DNA of 64,000 bases. It comes from Dipteris shenzhenensis. Taxonomy: Eukaryota > Polypodiophyta > Polypodiopsida > Gleicheniales. Position 1 is the first letter of the stretch; each line of letters begins with the position of its first letter. Of this stretch, positions 1 through 11,260 are shown in pieces. The DNA is taken from the NCBI GenBank assembly GCA_047967505.1, contig CM106539.1; one strand, given 5' to 3'. A model generated the notes under the pieces. The model did not search any database. It saw only the letters and a program-made list of their open reading frames with translations, and had not been told where the DNA came from. Both the position numbers and the translations under genes were made by a program.

Positions 1-342
1 CCAACCCAGTTTGAGGTACCTTTATGCCTTTCAGAGGGAGCGTTATTATGCCCTTACCTTCGTTTGGATGTTCTACCTCCAGTTCCCGAGCCCTTCTGTC
101 ACACCTATCATTAGGAGATTGCTTTTCATGCCTGCCATCTTTGTTGGCAGTGTCATACATACTTCTGATAGTATGGTACCATGTGGCACCAATTTATTGT
201 GGGCCACACTTTGCAGCACCATGACACTCGAAGTTACTATTTTCCCCAACAGGGCATCAATTAGGAGTAACTCCCTGGGGATGAGCTTGATCAGTAGTAT
301 CGAAGGGAAAATAATCTCATCCTACCCTTGCTTTTTTTCTAG

Positions 343-711
343 GATGAGCTAGAGCATGAGGTAGAGCAAGCGACTGAGGACAAGATAGAGGAGGAGGGAG
401 AGGATAAGGCAGAGACCCCATAGGAGTCACGCCCTTTCCATGACACCATGGAAGCATGGATAGCATCTAGACCTCAGTATGCTATTCTAGTAGAACTCCC
501 TACCATTCCAATGCAAAACTTTTTATTAGAGGATCAAATTGCTCACCAACACCTCATACAGGTTGAGAGCAAACCCTCAAACCAAGAGGACTTCGACAAA
601 GCCCTTTCGATTTTGTAGGAAATAGGGGACAATCATGATGCAACAATCCATAATGCAATGGAGATCTTTCATGGATTGGTCCCTACTGAGAGGGAGCACC
701 TCCGCGACTAG
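343..711 (+). pseudogene. Decayed acidic 3' exon, function unknown
   Basis: A reading frame runs from a good splice-acceptor context (pyrimidine run then AG at 341-342) to a TAG at 709-711. It is broken by in-frame TAG codons at 421 and 616. The first third is very rich in Glu and Asp; the rest includes PRED-like text such as EAWIASRPQYAILVELP. Frame continuity across both stops suggests a former coding exon rather than a chance ORF. I do not recognise the family; a retroelement or host gene tail are both possible. Confidence 0.4.
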
Positions 712-2330
712 GGAGGATCATGCAGGTAGTACATGCTATTATTGATGTACTTATTGGTTATTGTCCTGCTTTTACCATCTTTTTTTTAATTTTTATTTGA
801 TTTTTCTCTTTTTTATTTTTTTGTTTATTCTTTTTCTCCTTTTTTAGTCTTGTTTAGTGTCATTGTAGTATGTTAGAGTGCCATATAGTCAATTGCACTC
901 TAACTCAGGGGTCCTAGCCTGCCTCAATAGACTACCTTTTTTTCCTCTTTTTTCTCATTTTCATATAGCTTCTTTTCCTTCAAAAAATAAAAAAACAAAA
1001 ACACATTTTGCTTAGACACACGGCCCTTGAGGGCCCCAGCCTTGCCTCAAAAGGTTATATCCATCTGCACACATCGGATTGGGCCAGTAAGTTCACATGC
1101 TCTAAACGATTTCCCCCCACTCATCATGGACTCTACATAGTCCATCCTTTTTCCACATTGATGCTAGCATAGGTCTAGCATTCACACACTTTTTAGCATG
1201 CACTATGGCATCCACTCTAAGGGTTTTTGTCTTTCTTGGGTATAGTGTATCTTATGCCCCTCATGCGAGTTGAGTGGGGATGGGTTTGAGATCCTTGTTG
1301 AGTGGAGGGTGAGCCATCATGATCTACTTCTGTGACTAATGAGCATATGAGTGATGCAAGCGAGAGGCAATAGATGACAACATCACACAAAATCCTTCTT
1401 GACATCACCTAGGGGACTTGGGTCAGTTTGATATCATTTCTTATTTTTTACTCTTTTTTATGCACACTTTTATGCACACACTAGCATGGCAACTTCTAGG
1501 TCATCCTTGGATGGGAGCGATAAGGTGGGCGTGAGCCTAGTTCCTATTAAACCCATCATCTAGGAGTCACTTTTTGGCCAATTTTTCTTTCACTCACCCA
1601 CCCCATGCACCTTTTTTACTTTTTTGATCTTCATGACCAAGGGGTCTCACCTCATCTAAATGAGGTATGAGCCATTGGGTTCATAGGACTAGGTGACTCA
1701 TCCTATTCCATGAGTGAGGACATGAGGTGAGTAGTACTTCTCTTTAACACCTTCTCCATTATTTTTGTAGCTGAGTGATGTGATGGCGTGTAGGTCTTGG
1801 CTTTGACAACCATCTCGCCATCAACATACCTCGTCTATGTCTTTGCATTATTCACTCACCCATCTTTACATTAGACATTGTTGCCTATGATTGCATTGCA
1901 TTCCCTCTATACCTCATATCACAATGCATGTTCCACAGCATTCCCTAGGTTCTCATGGGTGGGCATTCCAATCTCATATCTATTCAGGGGCACATGCATT
2001 GCTTTTATAGGGTGTCTGCATTGGACTTGGGTTTTCTTACTTCTTCATAGGTACTCATTATCGACCCCAGCCACTACTAGACCAGTGTAGCATGGCGAGC
2101 TGATGCCATGATGGATGATCCACATCAGATGTGGGAGAGCTCTTCTTGCTTCCTCACTTTGAGCTTCACCGACATATCATCATCCACATAATCTCCTCAA
2201 GATGTGGGGGCATTCCCTCACATTTTTCATCACATCCTCGTCAACGATCGTCCCTTGAGCCTATCGACATATCACTTTCTTCCACATTCCAGGGACGAAA
2301 TGTGTCTTTAGAGACTCTTCTAGCACATTA
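712..2330. other. No recognisable gene
   Basis: AT-rich at first (T-rich tract at 770-840), then mixed-composition DNA. Short open frames are present but show no motif, no repeated domain and no splice context that I would trust. Confidence 0.6.
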
Positions 2331-2760
2331 TGGACACCAGGGCACCTCATTTTTATGGATTATGATGTTATACATAGAGGTAGTTGAGCCTTGTATTTAT
2401 TTCCAGCACTAGGCAAATTAGGAGAGCCTTCAAATAACACAAAACAATATAATAAATGACCTAAAAGGGTCAATTAGTAGATTTAGGGTAAGATTAGGGT
2501 GATTCAGGGTTTCACCTTTATAGAGGTATAAAAGCCTTAGATTTGGCTTTCTACCTCATTCTTGTGGTTGCAAAGATTGGAATAGAGCTTGGAACCTTGG
2601 CTTCCATTCCCCACCCTTTTGTTCCTCGCTTGCATTTATGAGTTCTCCCTTAATGCTCTCACCCTCTCCCCTTTCCCCTTGAGCTTTCCTTTCTCCCCTC
2701 CCTTACTTCTCCCCTTTCACCCCCTTCTCTTGAGCATCTAGGATAGCAAAACACAAGGAT
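2331..2760 (+). promoter_or_regulatory. Possible LTR or promoter remnant with TATA box
   Basis: A TATAAAAG motif lies at 2527-2534, about 30-60 bp upstream of pyrimidine-rich sequence that would serve as a transcribed leader. The surroundings (short AT-rich direct repeats upstream, CT-rich leader downstream) look like the U3/R part of a plant LTR. No paired LTR or target duplication was found, so this is a weak call. Confidence 0.3.
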
Positions 2761-3479
2761 CCAAGAGCACCCAACTTGACAACTTACATGAATTTCAGTT
2801 TGTGGCAAGCCATTGCTTACTTAGTGGAGAGGGAGAACCTCTCACTAGCACTGCTCTACACCCCTATAAAGACAAAGAAGGTTGTTGGTAAGCTGATCTT
2901 TAAGAGCATGGGTCTTCATCCGCCAACAACCACCTTAATAGCCTCTTGTTCATTCTCTTGTTACAGCATATGATGTGATTTTTATGGATCCAACATGCTT
3001 TAATCATACTTATTTGAGCCCCTTTACTAGTCTACAGACTCTTCTCATTCTATCTTTTATCTTACATGACAAAATCGTCTATATAATCACTAAAAGTATC
3101 ATTGTTCACACTACAAAATATACCCAAAATGTTCACCAACCAAATGGCATCACTCTCCATTCCAAACTGCCATAACCTATTCTAACATATTATAAAATTT
3201 TAGAGGTCATTTGCAGGGCCTTGTAAGAAATTTGATATTTTTGTATTTTCTTACTCTTGAATATTGAAGAAAGTGATCAAATATCACTAACTCCATATCT
3301 ATTTGCCATGCCAAGCCACCAAAAGACACCTTTTAAGGTCTAAAGCACCATAAAGAGACCTTAAATCACAATCTTCTAAGGATATTCTTCTTCTTCTAAT
3401 AAGGAGGAGTGCATATTCACTCAGTTAGTGCGTGGACAGAAAGTGCATCCTCATTTCTCACAAGATATCGCTAACAGCC

Positions 3480-5360
3480 TACACAATTATGATTGGGTTA
3501 TACTCAAAATAATGACCACCCTCACCCACTTGATCTTTCCAAAATTCTCAAGTACAATTCGAATTGCTAACTCTTTAATACACTAGAAGCATTCTTTCCT
3601 CCACCTAGAATAATATCACATCTTATAGCATTGTGCTCCACATATGGCTTCTTCTTCATAGATGGCATCTCCATATTTATCTAGATGCAGAATAAGCATC
3701 AATTAAGAAGCGAAGCAAGAAAGAAGTAGTTTGATCAATAGGCAAGAAGGACCAAATGAGAATTATGGGTTTACATCATATTGATTTGTGGTGCGATGGA
3801 AAATCTATCCGAAAAATGCAATTATAGTGTCCCATACTTATTTCTCTAATCCAAAAAGTGTATTACATTTTGTTGGTAATGGTGCACATGGATTACTAGG
3901 TTACTACCATAGCTTTTCTACATTTTCAAATGCACGGAGACATCTTGCACAATATCATGCTATAGAATGTGCAAAGGTAAAAGAAGAGTGCATCAATTTG
4001 CAACAGTGTTTAGCTGAGTGTGAGTTTGAAACTACCAATCTAGAGAAGAACAAGATCTAGATTCCAAGGACAAAAATGACAAGACTAGGAATCAGACAAT
4101 GGGAGAGGAAGTTGAGGAACCTTGAAACATTAAGGCTTGATTAAGTTGGGATGAAGAAAATAATCCAAGCAATCAAGTAAAGCAAGTTTTATGTCAATCA
4201 AGATTTGTTAATTATAATTTGATTGATCAAAGATGAAATTTTAGTATTGTTTCTAGGCATGTGATGCAACCAGACAAAGGAAAAATAGATCCTAATATAA
4301 ATCCTACAAACAATTCGAGCCATTGTTTAGGTCAGAATTGGAGAAGGACAAATTGCAAGGAAAAAATTCAAGGTGATCACTAGACACAGTCAAGAAGTTT
4401 GTCGACAATACCTTAGTTTTAGCAGGTGAAATAGAAGAAGTGTTGGATGCAAGTGGTCTAAATCGAATCACAAACTCTTTGATACAATAGAAGCATTCTT
4501 TCCTCCACCTAGAATATCACTTTACAACATTGTGCTCCACATATGGCTTCATCTTCACAGGCCTCATCTCCATATTGATCTAGATGTGGAATAAGCATTA
4601 GTTGAGAAGTGCACCAAGAAAGAAGCCGTTTGCTTAGTAGGCAAGGACCAAATTAGAATTATGGGCTTACATCATATTGATTTGTGATATGATAGAAAAA
4701 TCTATCCCCAAAAATGCAATTATAGCTTCCCATCTTTATTTCTCTAATCCAACAAGTGTATTACGTTATGTTGGTAATGGTGCACTTGGATTACTAGTGT
4801 ACTACCATAGCTTTTCTACAATTTCAAAAGCATAGAGACATCTTGCACAATATCATGCTATGGAATGTGCAAAGGTAAAAGAGTGCATCAACTTGCACTC
4901 ATGTTTAGCTAAGTATGAGTCTGAAAATGCCAATCTAGAGAAGAAGATCAAGATTCCACAAACAAAAACTACAAGATTGCAAATCAAATTGGGAGAGGGG
5001 AAGCTAAAGAACCTTGAAACATTAAGGCTTGATTTAGGTGGGATGACAAAAAGAATCCAAACAATCAAGTGAAGCAAGTTTTATGTCAATCAAGTTTTGT
5101 TAATTATAATTAGATTAATCAAAGATGAGATTTTAGTATTGTTTCTAGGCATGTGATGCAGCTACTCAACTCCAAAGAAGAATGGTACAATATTATGACA
5201 TAACATTTGTGGAGATAGGTGGTTTGCTAAAATTCATAATCAAGCTTGATGAATGTGAGGTCATCAAAGACAAAAAGTTGCAAAGGTTCACAATCACCTT
5301 GATGAACAGGGCTCGTGATGAATATATGGAAGAGGATGATTCAATGTACATTAGTGTATA
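3480..5360 (+). pseudogene. R1 copy of the array gene, broken
   Basis: Fragments of one plus-strand gene of unknown function. Recognisable pieces are a YFSNP..VLHFVGNGAHGLLG block (about 3835-3910), a Lys/Glu-rich coiled-coil-like block (3970-4060), and a block with GGLLKFIIKLDECEVIKD near 5219-5274. Stops and frameshifts break every piece. The 5' part is present twice, about 0.9 kb apart (3749 and 4645). An intron seems retained, with a GT donor after the RIQ..I block and a TTGTTTCTAG acceptor. I do not recognise the product. Confidence 0.5.
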
Positions 5361-5795
5361 GTGCCATGTATATATATATATATATATATATATATTGCAA
5401 TTATCAAAAATTGAGTCCAACAAGGTATTGAAATATGTGCACTAGCTATGTGTCACTAGCAAAATGTGGCATCTAGAGTGGCCTAAAACCCCCAAAAATG
5501 ACATTTTTTGTTATAACTTATGGATCTACATGTTAATTGGGGGAAGGGGTATCTCAACATAGAACACTTCCGTTAGGATGTTAAGTGCATCTTCAAGCAA
5601 TATTACAAAACACAAAAAATGAAAAGGAACAACTTGGAGTTTGTGAAGGTTCAAGGTTGATATCAGTGATCTTCTCCCCCATCTTTGGCCTCTTGTTCAT
5701 TCTCTTGTTGCACCATATGACGTGATTTTTATGGATCCAGCATGCAGCAATCATACTTCTTTGAGCACCTTCACTAGTCTACATATTCTTCTCAT

Positions 5796-5935
5796 CCTAT
5801 CTTTTATCTTAAAAGACAAAATCATCTAAATAATCACTGAAAATATCATCGGTCACATTGCAAAATGTACCTGCAATGTTCATCAACCAAATGGCATCGA
5901 TCTCCATTCAAAACTGCCATAATCTGTTCTAACAC
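5796..5935 (-). pseudogene. Ty3/gypsy reverse-transcriptase scrap in R2
   Basis: On the minus strand the sequence reads FEWRSMPFG, then, after a one-base slip, MNIAGTFCNVTDDIFSDY and LDDFV. This is the gypsy RT region just before the catalytic YxDD box. The same scrap with the same slip occurs in the other units (for example near 26640-26755, 32700-32825, 40365-40475, 42610-42715, 53225-53330), and in the plus orientation in the inverted segment near 30690-30790. It was therefore part of the repeat before amplification. It cannot be functional. Confidence 0.7.
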
Positions 5936-6178
5936 ATCATAAAATTTAAGAGGTCATTTGCAGGGCCTTGTAAGAAATTGGATATTTTGGCATTTTCTTA
6001 CTCTTGAATATTCATGAAAGTGATCAAATATCACTAACTCCATATCTATTTGCCTTATCAAGCCACCAAAATGCTCCTTTTAAGGCCTAAAGCACCATAA
6101 AGAGACCTTAAAACACAATGTTCTAAGGATATTCTACTTATTCTAATAATCAGGAGCACATATTCACTCAGTCAATGA

Positions 6179-7385
6179 ATGGACTGCATGGACAAAAAGC
6201 ATCCTCATTTCTCAGAATATACCACTAATAGCCCACAAAGTTGTGATTGGGTGATACTCAAAATAATGGCCACCCTCACCCACCCACTCGATCTTCCCAA
6301 AGTTCTTGAGTACAATTTAGATCGTGAACTCAGTGATACAGTAGAAGCATTCTTTCCTCCACCTCGAATATCACATCTTATAGCATTGTGCTAGACATAT
6401 GGCTTCTTCTTCACATATAACATCTCCATATTGATCTAGATGTAGAATAAGCACGAATTGAGAAGTGGAGCAAGAAAGAAGCAGTTCACCTAGTAGGTGA
6501 GAAGGACCAAATGAGAATTATGGGTTTACATCATATTGATTTGTGGTGTGATGGAAACATCTATCCTCAAAATGCAATTACAGCTTCCCATCCTTATTTC
6601 TCTAATCCAACCAATGTATTGTATCTTGTTGGTAATGCTGCATATGGATTACTAGGGTACTACCATAGCTTTTCTACATTTTCAAAAGCATGGAGACATC
6701 TTGCACAATATCATGCTATAGAATGTGCAAAGGCAAATGAAGAGTGCATGAGCTTGCAACAATGTTTTGCTGAGCATGAGTCTGAAAATGCCAATCTAGA
6801 GAATGACAAAAATGACAAGACTGGGAATCACATAGAGGGAGAGGAAGTTGAGGAAGCTTGAAACATTAAGACTTGATTCAGGTGGGGTGAAGAAAAGAAT
6901 TCAAGCAATCAGGTAAAGCAAGTTTAATATCAATCAAGATTTATTAATTATAATTTGATTGATCAAATGCATGTGATGCAGTGAAACAAAGAGAACATAG
7001 ATCCCAATATAAATCCTACAAACAGTTCAAGCCATTGGTTAATTCAGCATTGGAGAAGGACAAATTGCAAGGAAAGAGTTCAAGGTGGTCACTAGACACA
7101 TAGTCAAGAAGGTTGTAGACAATACTTTTGTTTTAGCAAGTAAAATACAAGAAGTGATGGATGCAAGTGGTGTAAATTGAAAAGGATATAACACCTTGCA
7201 AAAGTGCCTTAGCAAAACACTGGGAGGAAAGGAGCTCAAAGGGCGTCTTCTTCTAAATCTTTCAAGTGTATGGATCTTCTATGATAGACTCATTGTAGAG
7301 ATCTTTGAATATATTTGAGCACCTTTGCATATTGTGGGTGAACATAAAGGGTATTTTGGTGTTATTGAATGCAATGAATTTAATA
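6179..7385 (+). pseudogene. R2 copy of the array gene, partial
   Basis: This copy keeps two better-preserved pieces. One is 6179-6394, with DTVEAFFPPPRISHLIALC. The other is 6511-6861, with MRIMGLHHIDLWCDGN followed by the YFSNP and LGYYHSF blocks and a charged, coiled-coil-like end. A later exon begins after a TTTCTAGG-like region near 6960. The copy stops at the LTR insertion at 7388. Function unknown; broken by stops and by truncation. Confidence 0.5.
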
Positions 7386-7387
7386 AT

Positions 7388-7670
7388 TGAAGATGCATTC
7401 AGCTAAGCATAATGGAGAGAATGGAAGCGTGTAGAAGACAATGAGCTCAGCCACTTTATTCATATGAATACACCAATATATAGGCATACAATCTTTGGTA
7501 GGTGTATCCTAGATCCACTAATCACTCAATCAGGGTAGGTCACCAATTACTCCTCTGATTACTCAATCACACCTACTAGGTACACCCTTACACCATGTCC
7601 TACTCAGGCATAAGTCTCTCTAACCATATGACCTTAAGCTTATAACCCACTACATCAATTTGTTCTAACA
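7388..7670 (-). repeat. LTR of a reversed retroelement (3' LTR)
   Basis: Read on the minus strand, the block begins TGTTAGAACA at 7670 and ends CTTCA at 7388, so it has TG...CA ends. The minus strand just upstream of its start is a polypurine tract with seven G residues (7671-7677). Inside, on the minus strand, a TATATATT motif is followed by AATAAA, as expected for U3/R. It interrupts array unit R2. No partner LTR was found in this window. Confidence 0.7.
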
Positions 7671-7702
7671 CCCCCCCACAAATTGATAACCTAAGAATAG
7701 GC

Positions 7703-7850
7703 GCAACCTGGTTCACTTGGATTCATCAGGGGAAGTTCCATTGGATATAGGCACAAGCCTGGTTCACTCTATGGATCCATCAGGGGAAGTTCCTTTGGAT
7801 ACTAGCACAAGCCTGGGTCACTCTAGATTCATCAGGGGTAGTTCTATTGT
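7703..7850. repeat. 51-54 bp tandem repeat, about 2.7 copies
   Basis: The phrase CCTGGTTCAC (third copy CCTGGGTCAC) followed by CATCAGGGG(A/T)AGTTC starts at 7707, 7758 and 7812. It sits just inside the polypurine tract of the reversed LTR element, so it probably belongs to that element's 3' internal region. Confidence 0.75.
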
Positions 7851-7925
7851 TTTATATGTGTATGGAACACCTATTTCATTAATTTTGGACTCTTGCACTG
7901 TCCAAATTCATTTTGTGAGATAATT

Positions 7926-8144
7926 CTGGATAAAACATTTCAAAAAAAGAGGCTCTTATAAAACAAAACATTGAGCCAAAAAGGAAGATTTAAAAAAATC
8001 AAATTAGAAAAAATGACGTGAGATGTTAAAAATAGAGTACATCACATTGTTAAAAGAGACAAAAAAGTAAGATTTTAAAAAATCAAATTAGAAAAAATGG
8101 TGTGACATGTTATGAAAACTAGAGTACATTTCAAAAAGAGCACA
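7926..8144. repeat. A-rich 83-bp duplicated segment
   Basis: The phrase AAATCAAATTAGAAAAAATG occurs at 7997 and 8080, with similar flanks ending in GAGTACAT. No coding signal was seen. Confidence 0.6.
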
Positions 8145-8384
8145 TCACATTTGTAAAGAAGTAGATCATATTACTCAAAGCCATATGGTGTCAAAAAACA
8201 CCTTAATACAGTCTCTCTTAACATCATCTTAACATCACATTTGTACAAGAAGTAGATCATATTACTCAAAGCCATATGGTGTCAAAAAACACCTTAATAC
8301 AAGGCCATATGGTGTCAAAAAACACCTTAATACAAAGCCATATGGTGTCAAAAAACACCTTAATACAGTCTCTCTTATCTAAGT
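8145..8384. repeat. 33-bp hairpin repeats
   Basis: Four copies of GCCATATGGTGTCAAAAAAC are followed by ACCTTAATAC, one near 8180 and three in a row at 8271, 8304 and 8337 (33-bp period). Each contains GGTGT-caaaaaa-ACACC-type dyad symmetry able to form a small hairpin. A longer flank (CATCACATTTGTA...GTAGATCATATTACTCAAA) is itself duplicated. The block lies immediately 3' of the minus-strand ORF that ends at 8385, so a role in 3'-end formation is possible but unproven. Confidence 0.7.
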
Positions 8385-8837
8385 CTAGAAGATCTCATCA
8401 TTGGTCTCTCTTATCTTCTCAACAACCCAATCCTTCACTGCCTCCACAGCTGTATCCTCAACATAATTACATGCGAAGAAGAAGTTTAAGCAATCACAAA
8501 TTGTTTCTTTATAATTTCTCTGAGAGGCTCTTATTGTTCTCTCAGCATCCGCATCAAATCGCCCATGACGAGAGCTGCGATAACGCAGGTTACTTAAGAA
8601 GTTTAATAGATATTGTCGTGCTTTTATCATACGTCTTAGAAGTCTTTCACTGTCTGCTATCTTGAGAGTCTCCTCCCTCTCTGCGTGCCTTTGTGCAGCA
8701 AATTCCTCTCTCTCCATGTGTGTCAAAGGAGAACCTTGTCGAATTCTGGCCTCTCTCTGTGCTCCTTGGTCAGCAATCCATTCTTTGAGATTGTTAATTC
8801 CGAACTCCACGTCTTCGACAATGCCAAGGACATCCAT
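8385..8837 (-). CDS. Small charged protein, 150 codons, unknown
   Basis: A complete ORF from ATG (8837) to TAG. The product is mostly helix-forming and highly charged (for example EREEFAAQRHAEREETLK and SERLLRRMIKARQYLLNFL), ending in a region with three Cys/Phe-rich residues (ICDCLNFFFACNYVEDTAVE). No signal peptide or membrane segment is evident. Amino-acid use looks like real coding sequence, unlike the shadow frames nearby. It lies downstream of the triple-protease gene on the same strand, separated by about 1.1 kb of minisatellites. It could be a partner gene, a missing 3' exon, or part of one mobile element. I do not recognise the family. Confidence 0.5.
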   Translation of the reverse strand: MDVLGIVEDVEFGINNLKEWIADQGAQREARIRQGSPLTHMEREEFAAQRHAEREETLKIADSERLLRRMIKARQYLLNFLSNLRYRSSRHGRFDADAERTIRASQRNYKETICDCLNFFFACNYVEDTAVEAVKDWVVEKIRETNDEIF

Positions 8838-8879
8838 GGGTGGGGAGATGATAAAGAAAGGGAGATGGACTACGATGCA

Positions 8880-9330
8880 AGAAAGAAGAGAGTGTCTGCG
8901 GAAGAACTAGGATAGAAGAATACTTGGTTATCAAGATGGATGAAAGAAGACTCTGAGAGTGTTTGCGGACGGACTAGGATAGAAGAATACAAGTTAATGA
9001 GAAGCACTAGGATGCAAGAAAGAAGAGAGTGTCTGCAGAGATAAGAACTAGGATAGAAGAATACTTGGTTATCAGGATGGATGAAAGAAGACTCTGAGAG
9101 TGTTTGCGGAAGGACTAGGATAGAAGAATACAAGAAGAATACAAGTTAATGAGAAGCACTAGGATGGATGAAAGAAGAGAGTGTTTGTGGAAGAACTAGG
9201 ATAGAAGAATACTTGGTTATCAGGATGGATGAAAGAAGACTCTGAGAGTGTTTGCGGAAGGACTAGGATAGAAGAATACAAGTTACTCAGAAGGACTAGG
9301 ATGTAAGAAATAAGAGAGTGTTTGTGGAAA
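8880..9330. repeat. 141-148 bp minisatellite, three copies
   Basis: Purine-rich units with AGGATAGAAGAATACTTGGT start near 8909, 9050 and 9198. Each unit contains a shorter internal echo (AGGATAGAAGAATACAAGTT). The block lies just 5' of the 150-codon minus-strand ORF. It has no convincing coding content. Confidence 0.8.
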
Positions 9331-9555
9331 GACTAAATACAAGTGCACTAAGGCACGATGTGTTCACTACGATAAGGATAAGGGTTGGAATAAAGTGAGT
9401 GGCACGATGTGTTCACTATGATAAGGGTTAGAATAAAGCGAGTGGAGATTGAATGCTCTACTTTAAGTGAGTGGAGATAATAAGGATAAGGGTTGGAATA
9501 AAGTGAGAGAAGCATTGCGAATGCTCTACTTTAAGTGAGTGGAGACTGTCCAACT
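9331..9555. repeat. Second minisatellite with GGATAAGGGTTGGAATAAAG
   Basis: Imperfect repeats of a phrase containing GATAAGGGTT(G/A)GAATAAAG(T/C)GAG and of GAATGCTCTACTTTAAGTGA. It is a distinct unit from the flanking minisatellites. Confidence 0.7.
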
Positions 9556-9561
9556 GAATAA

Positions 9562-9890
9562 AATTCTCATCACACAAGGATTTATTTCCAAATAATCACA
9601 TCATCACACATTCATATCATAAAATTGTGTGCATGAAGAAATATATTACAAATATTACATCATCACATATTTATATCAAAATTCTCATCACACAAGGATT
9701 TATTTTCAAATAATCACATCATCACACATTCATATCATAAAATTGTGTGCATGAAATAAATATATTACAAATATTACATCATCACATATTCATATCAGAA
9801 TTCTCATCACACAAGGATTTATTTCCAAATAATCACATCATCACACATTCATATCATAAAATTGTGTGCATAAAGAAATTATATAAATAT
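9562..9890. repeat. 118-119 bp minisatellite, 2.7 copies
   Basis: AATTCTCATCACACAAGGAT starts units at 9562, 9680 and 9799. The units are nearly identical, which implies recent expansion. The block ends about 80 bp from the stop codon of the triple-protease gene, so it is in that gene's 3' flank or UTR. Confidence 0.85.
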
Positions 9891-9969
9891 CATGATTATG
9901 CCACTTAAGTAATAAGTCACAAATTGGTGTATAATCAACAAAAACTACAAACACAACATCATACATGCA

Positions 9970-11260
9970 TCACAACTCTTGTGATGCTTCTAGTGGAGAC
10001 TCTGGCAACTCTTCGGATGCTTCCAATGGAGGCTGTGGTACTGTAGATGTACACTCGGTCTCTACTTCTTTTGTAGTATGTAGTGCTTTCGGAGTAGACT
10101 CAGTATCCTCTTCCTTAAATGCAAGCGGAGGCGGTGGCAACTCTTCTGATGCTTCCAGTGGAGGCTGTGGTGCTGTAGGTGTACATTGGGTCTCTACTTC
10201 TTCTGTAGTATGCAGTGCTTTCATAGTAGACTCAGTCTCCTCTTCCTTAAAGGGAAGCTCTGGTATTGCTTCAGTTGCACGTTGTATTCTAATGGCAGCA
10301 ATTAGGTCTCGAATGATTTCAGCCCTAAACAATTGTATATCCTCCTCTGAATATTTGAGCTCCAAAGAGTCTTCCGATGAGATCTGTGGCATAAGTGAGA
10401 AAATTTCTTTGAAAATCAACATGCAGTTGTAGGCAACTCTGCACCCACAACTATGCCCATCTTCCTGCTCTACTACTAAACGCTTTTGGAAGTCTACCGA
10501 GTCTTTGTACTGTCCTGTTTCTCTGATAGCAGATACCAACTTCTCAATCGACCTGCTCATCGTGACATATTAAAAAAACTTAGTGTATCTATCACATAAG
10601 GTACATAATATAGAAGTAACAACAGATTAATAGAATACTTACGTTTGCACTGAGCCATGAAAGCCTGCAATGGAGTTAACAAACCAACAATAGTTGTCTT
10701 CAAGGTTCCAAACCACCAGACTCCAATGTTCCCTACACGAATAATTAAGAACCATTATTATTTAACACAATGTTGCCAGTACAAGATGAAAGTAAAGGTT
10801 GCCATGATACTTACATCTCATGATATGCCATAAATAGGACTCGCACGCCATGTAAATGTAAAGGCTGTAATAATTTACAAACATCGGCTATTGTCTTTCT
10901 GCTATCGCTAAGTATAGGAGAAAGGAGGGAATCCAACATATACGCACGATTTTGTACGACTCTACCAAATCGTGAGATAACTATACTGCACCAACAAATA
11001 AATGAATATTAGCTTATTAGATTTAATCAAAATAAATGAATATTAGCTTATTAGCTTATTAGATTAAATCAAAATATTGAATTATCAAGTAGAGAAAAAG
11101 TTTGTATCAAACCTGAGAATGGCCATCATAACGTTGTTATTGACCTCATTTGAAGCTCTAGAGAGAATTGAAATCTCTTCTCCCCCAAATTCAAGATACT
11201 GAGGTCTATGTTGAATCATAACCCTAACATTAAAAGAGCTTCCTAATTCTTTTAATGAGG
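9970..11260 (-). CDS. Protease domain 3 (C48-like) and acidic/Pro C-terminal tail
   Basis: Exons (minus strand): start of domain in 11577-11113, then 10985-10815 (171 bp), 10732-10643 (90 bp), 10552-9970 with TGA stop. All junctions have GT/AG and keep phase 2. The domain shows YMLDSLLSPILSDSRKTIAD, then HWSLVVWNLE with His codon 10726-10728, then WFVNSIAG (Asn where Ulp1 proteases usually have Asp), then EQEDGHSCGCRV with Gln six residues before Cys (codon 10447-10449). This matches the His-Asp/Asn-Gln-Cys order of clan CE (Ulp1/SENP, adenain) proteases. After about 95 residues the chain ends in two 44-residue repeats (132-bp DNA period, 10004 and 10136) rich in Glu, Thr and Pro. The domain looks intact apart from the Asp-to-Asn change. 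Confidence 0.7.

Larger units (their letters stand above)
2941..7387 (+). repeat. Two units of the 2-3 kb array repeat (R1, R2)
   Basis: The segment from the CTCTTGTTCATTCTCTTGTT phrase at about 2942 recurs at about 5690, giving a period near 2.75 kb. Each unit contains, in order, a minus-strand gypsy reverse-transcriptase scrap, a broken intron-containing gene on the plus strand, a (TA)n tract (5366-5395 in R1) and an AT-rich tail. R2 is cut off at 7387 by an LTR insertion. The same unit recurs at 26.2-34.2, 40.1-43.8 and 48.4-53.4 kb, so this is a degenerate large-unit tandem repeat family. Confidence 0.8.

Noticed and set aside
5366-5395. (TA)n tracts as origins or promoters
   Set aside because: They occur at the same place in every array unit and are simple repeats; nothing nearby supports a regulatory role.
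8145-8384. Regular short repeats that could be read as a CRISPR array
   Set aside because: Repeats are contiguous with no unique spacers, no cas genes are present, and the context is eukaryotic.
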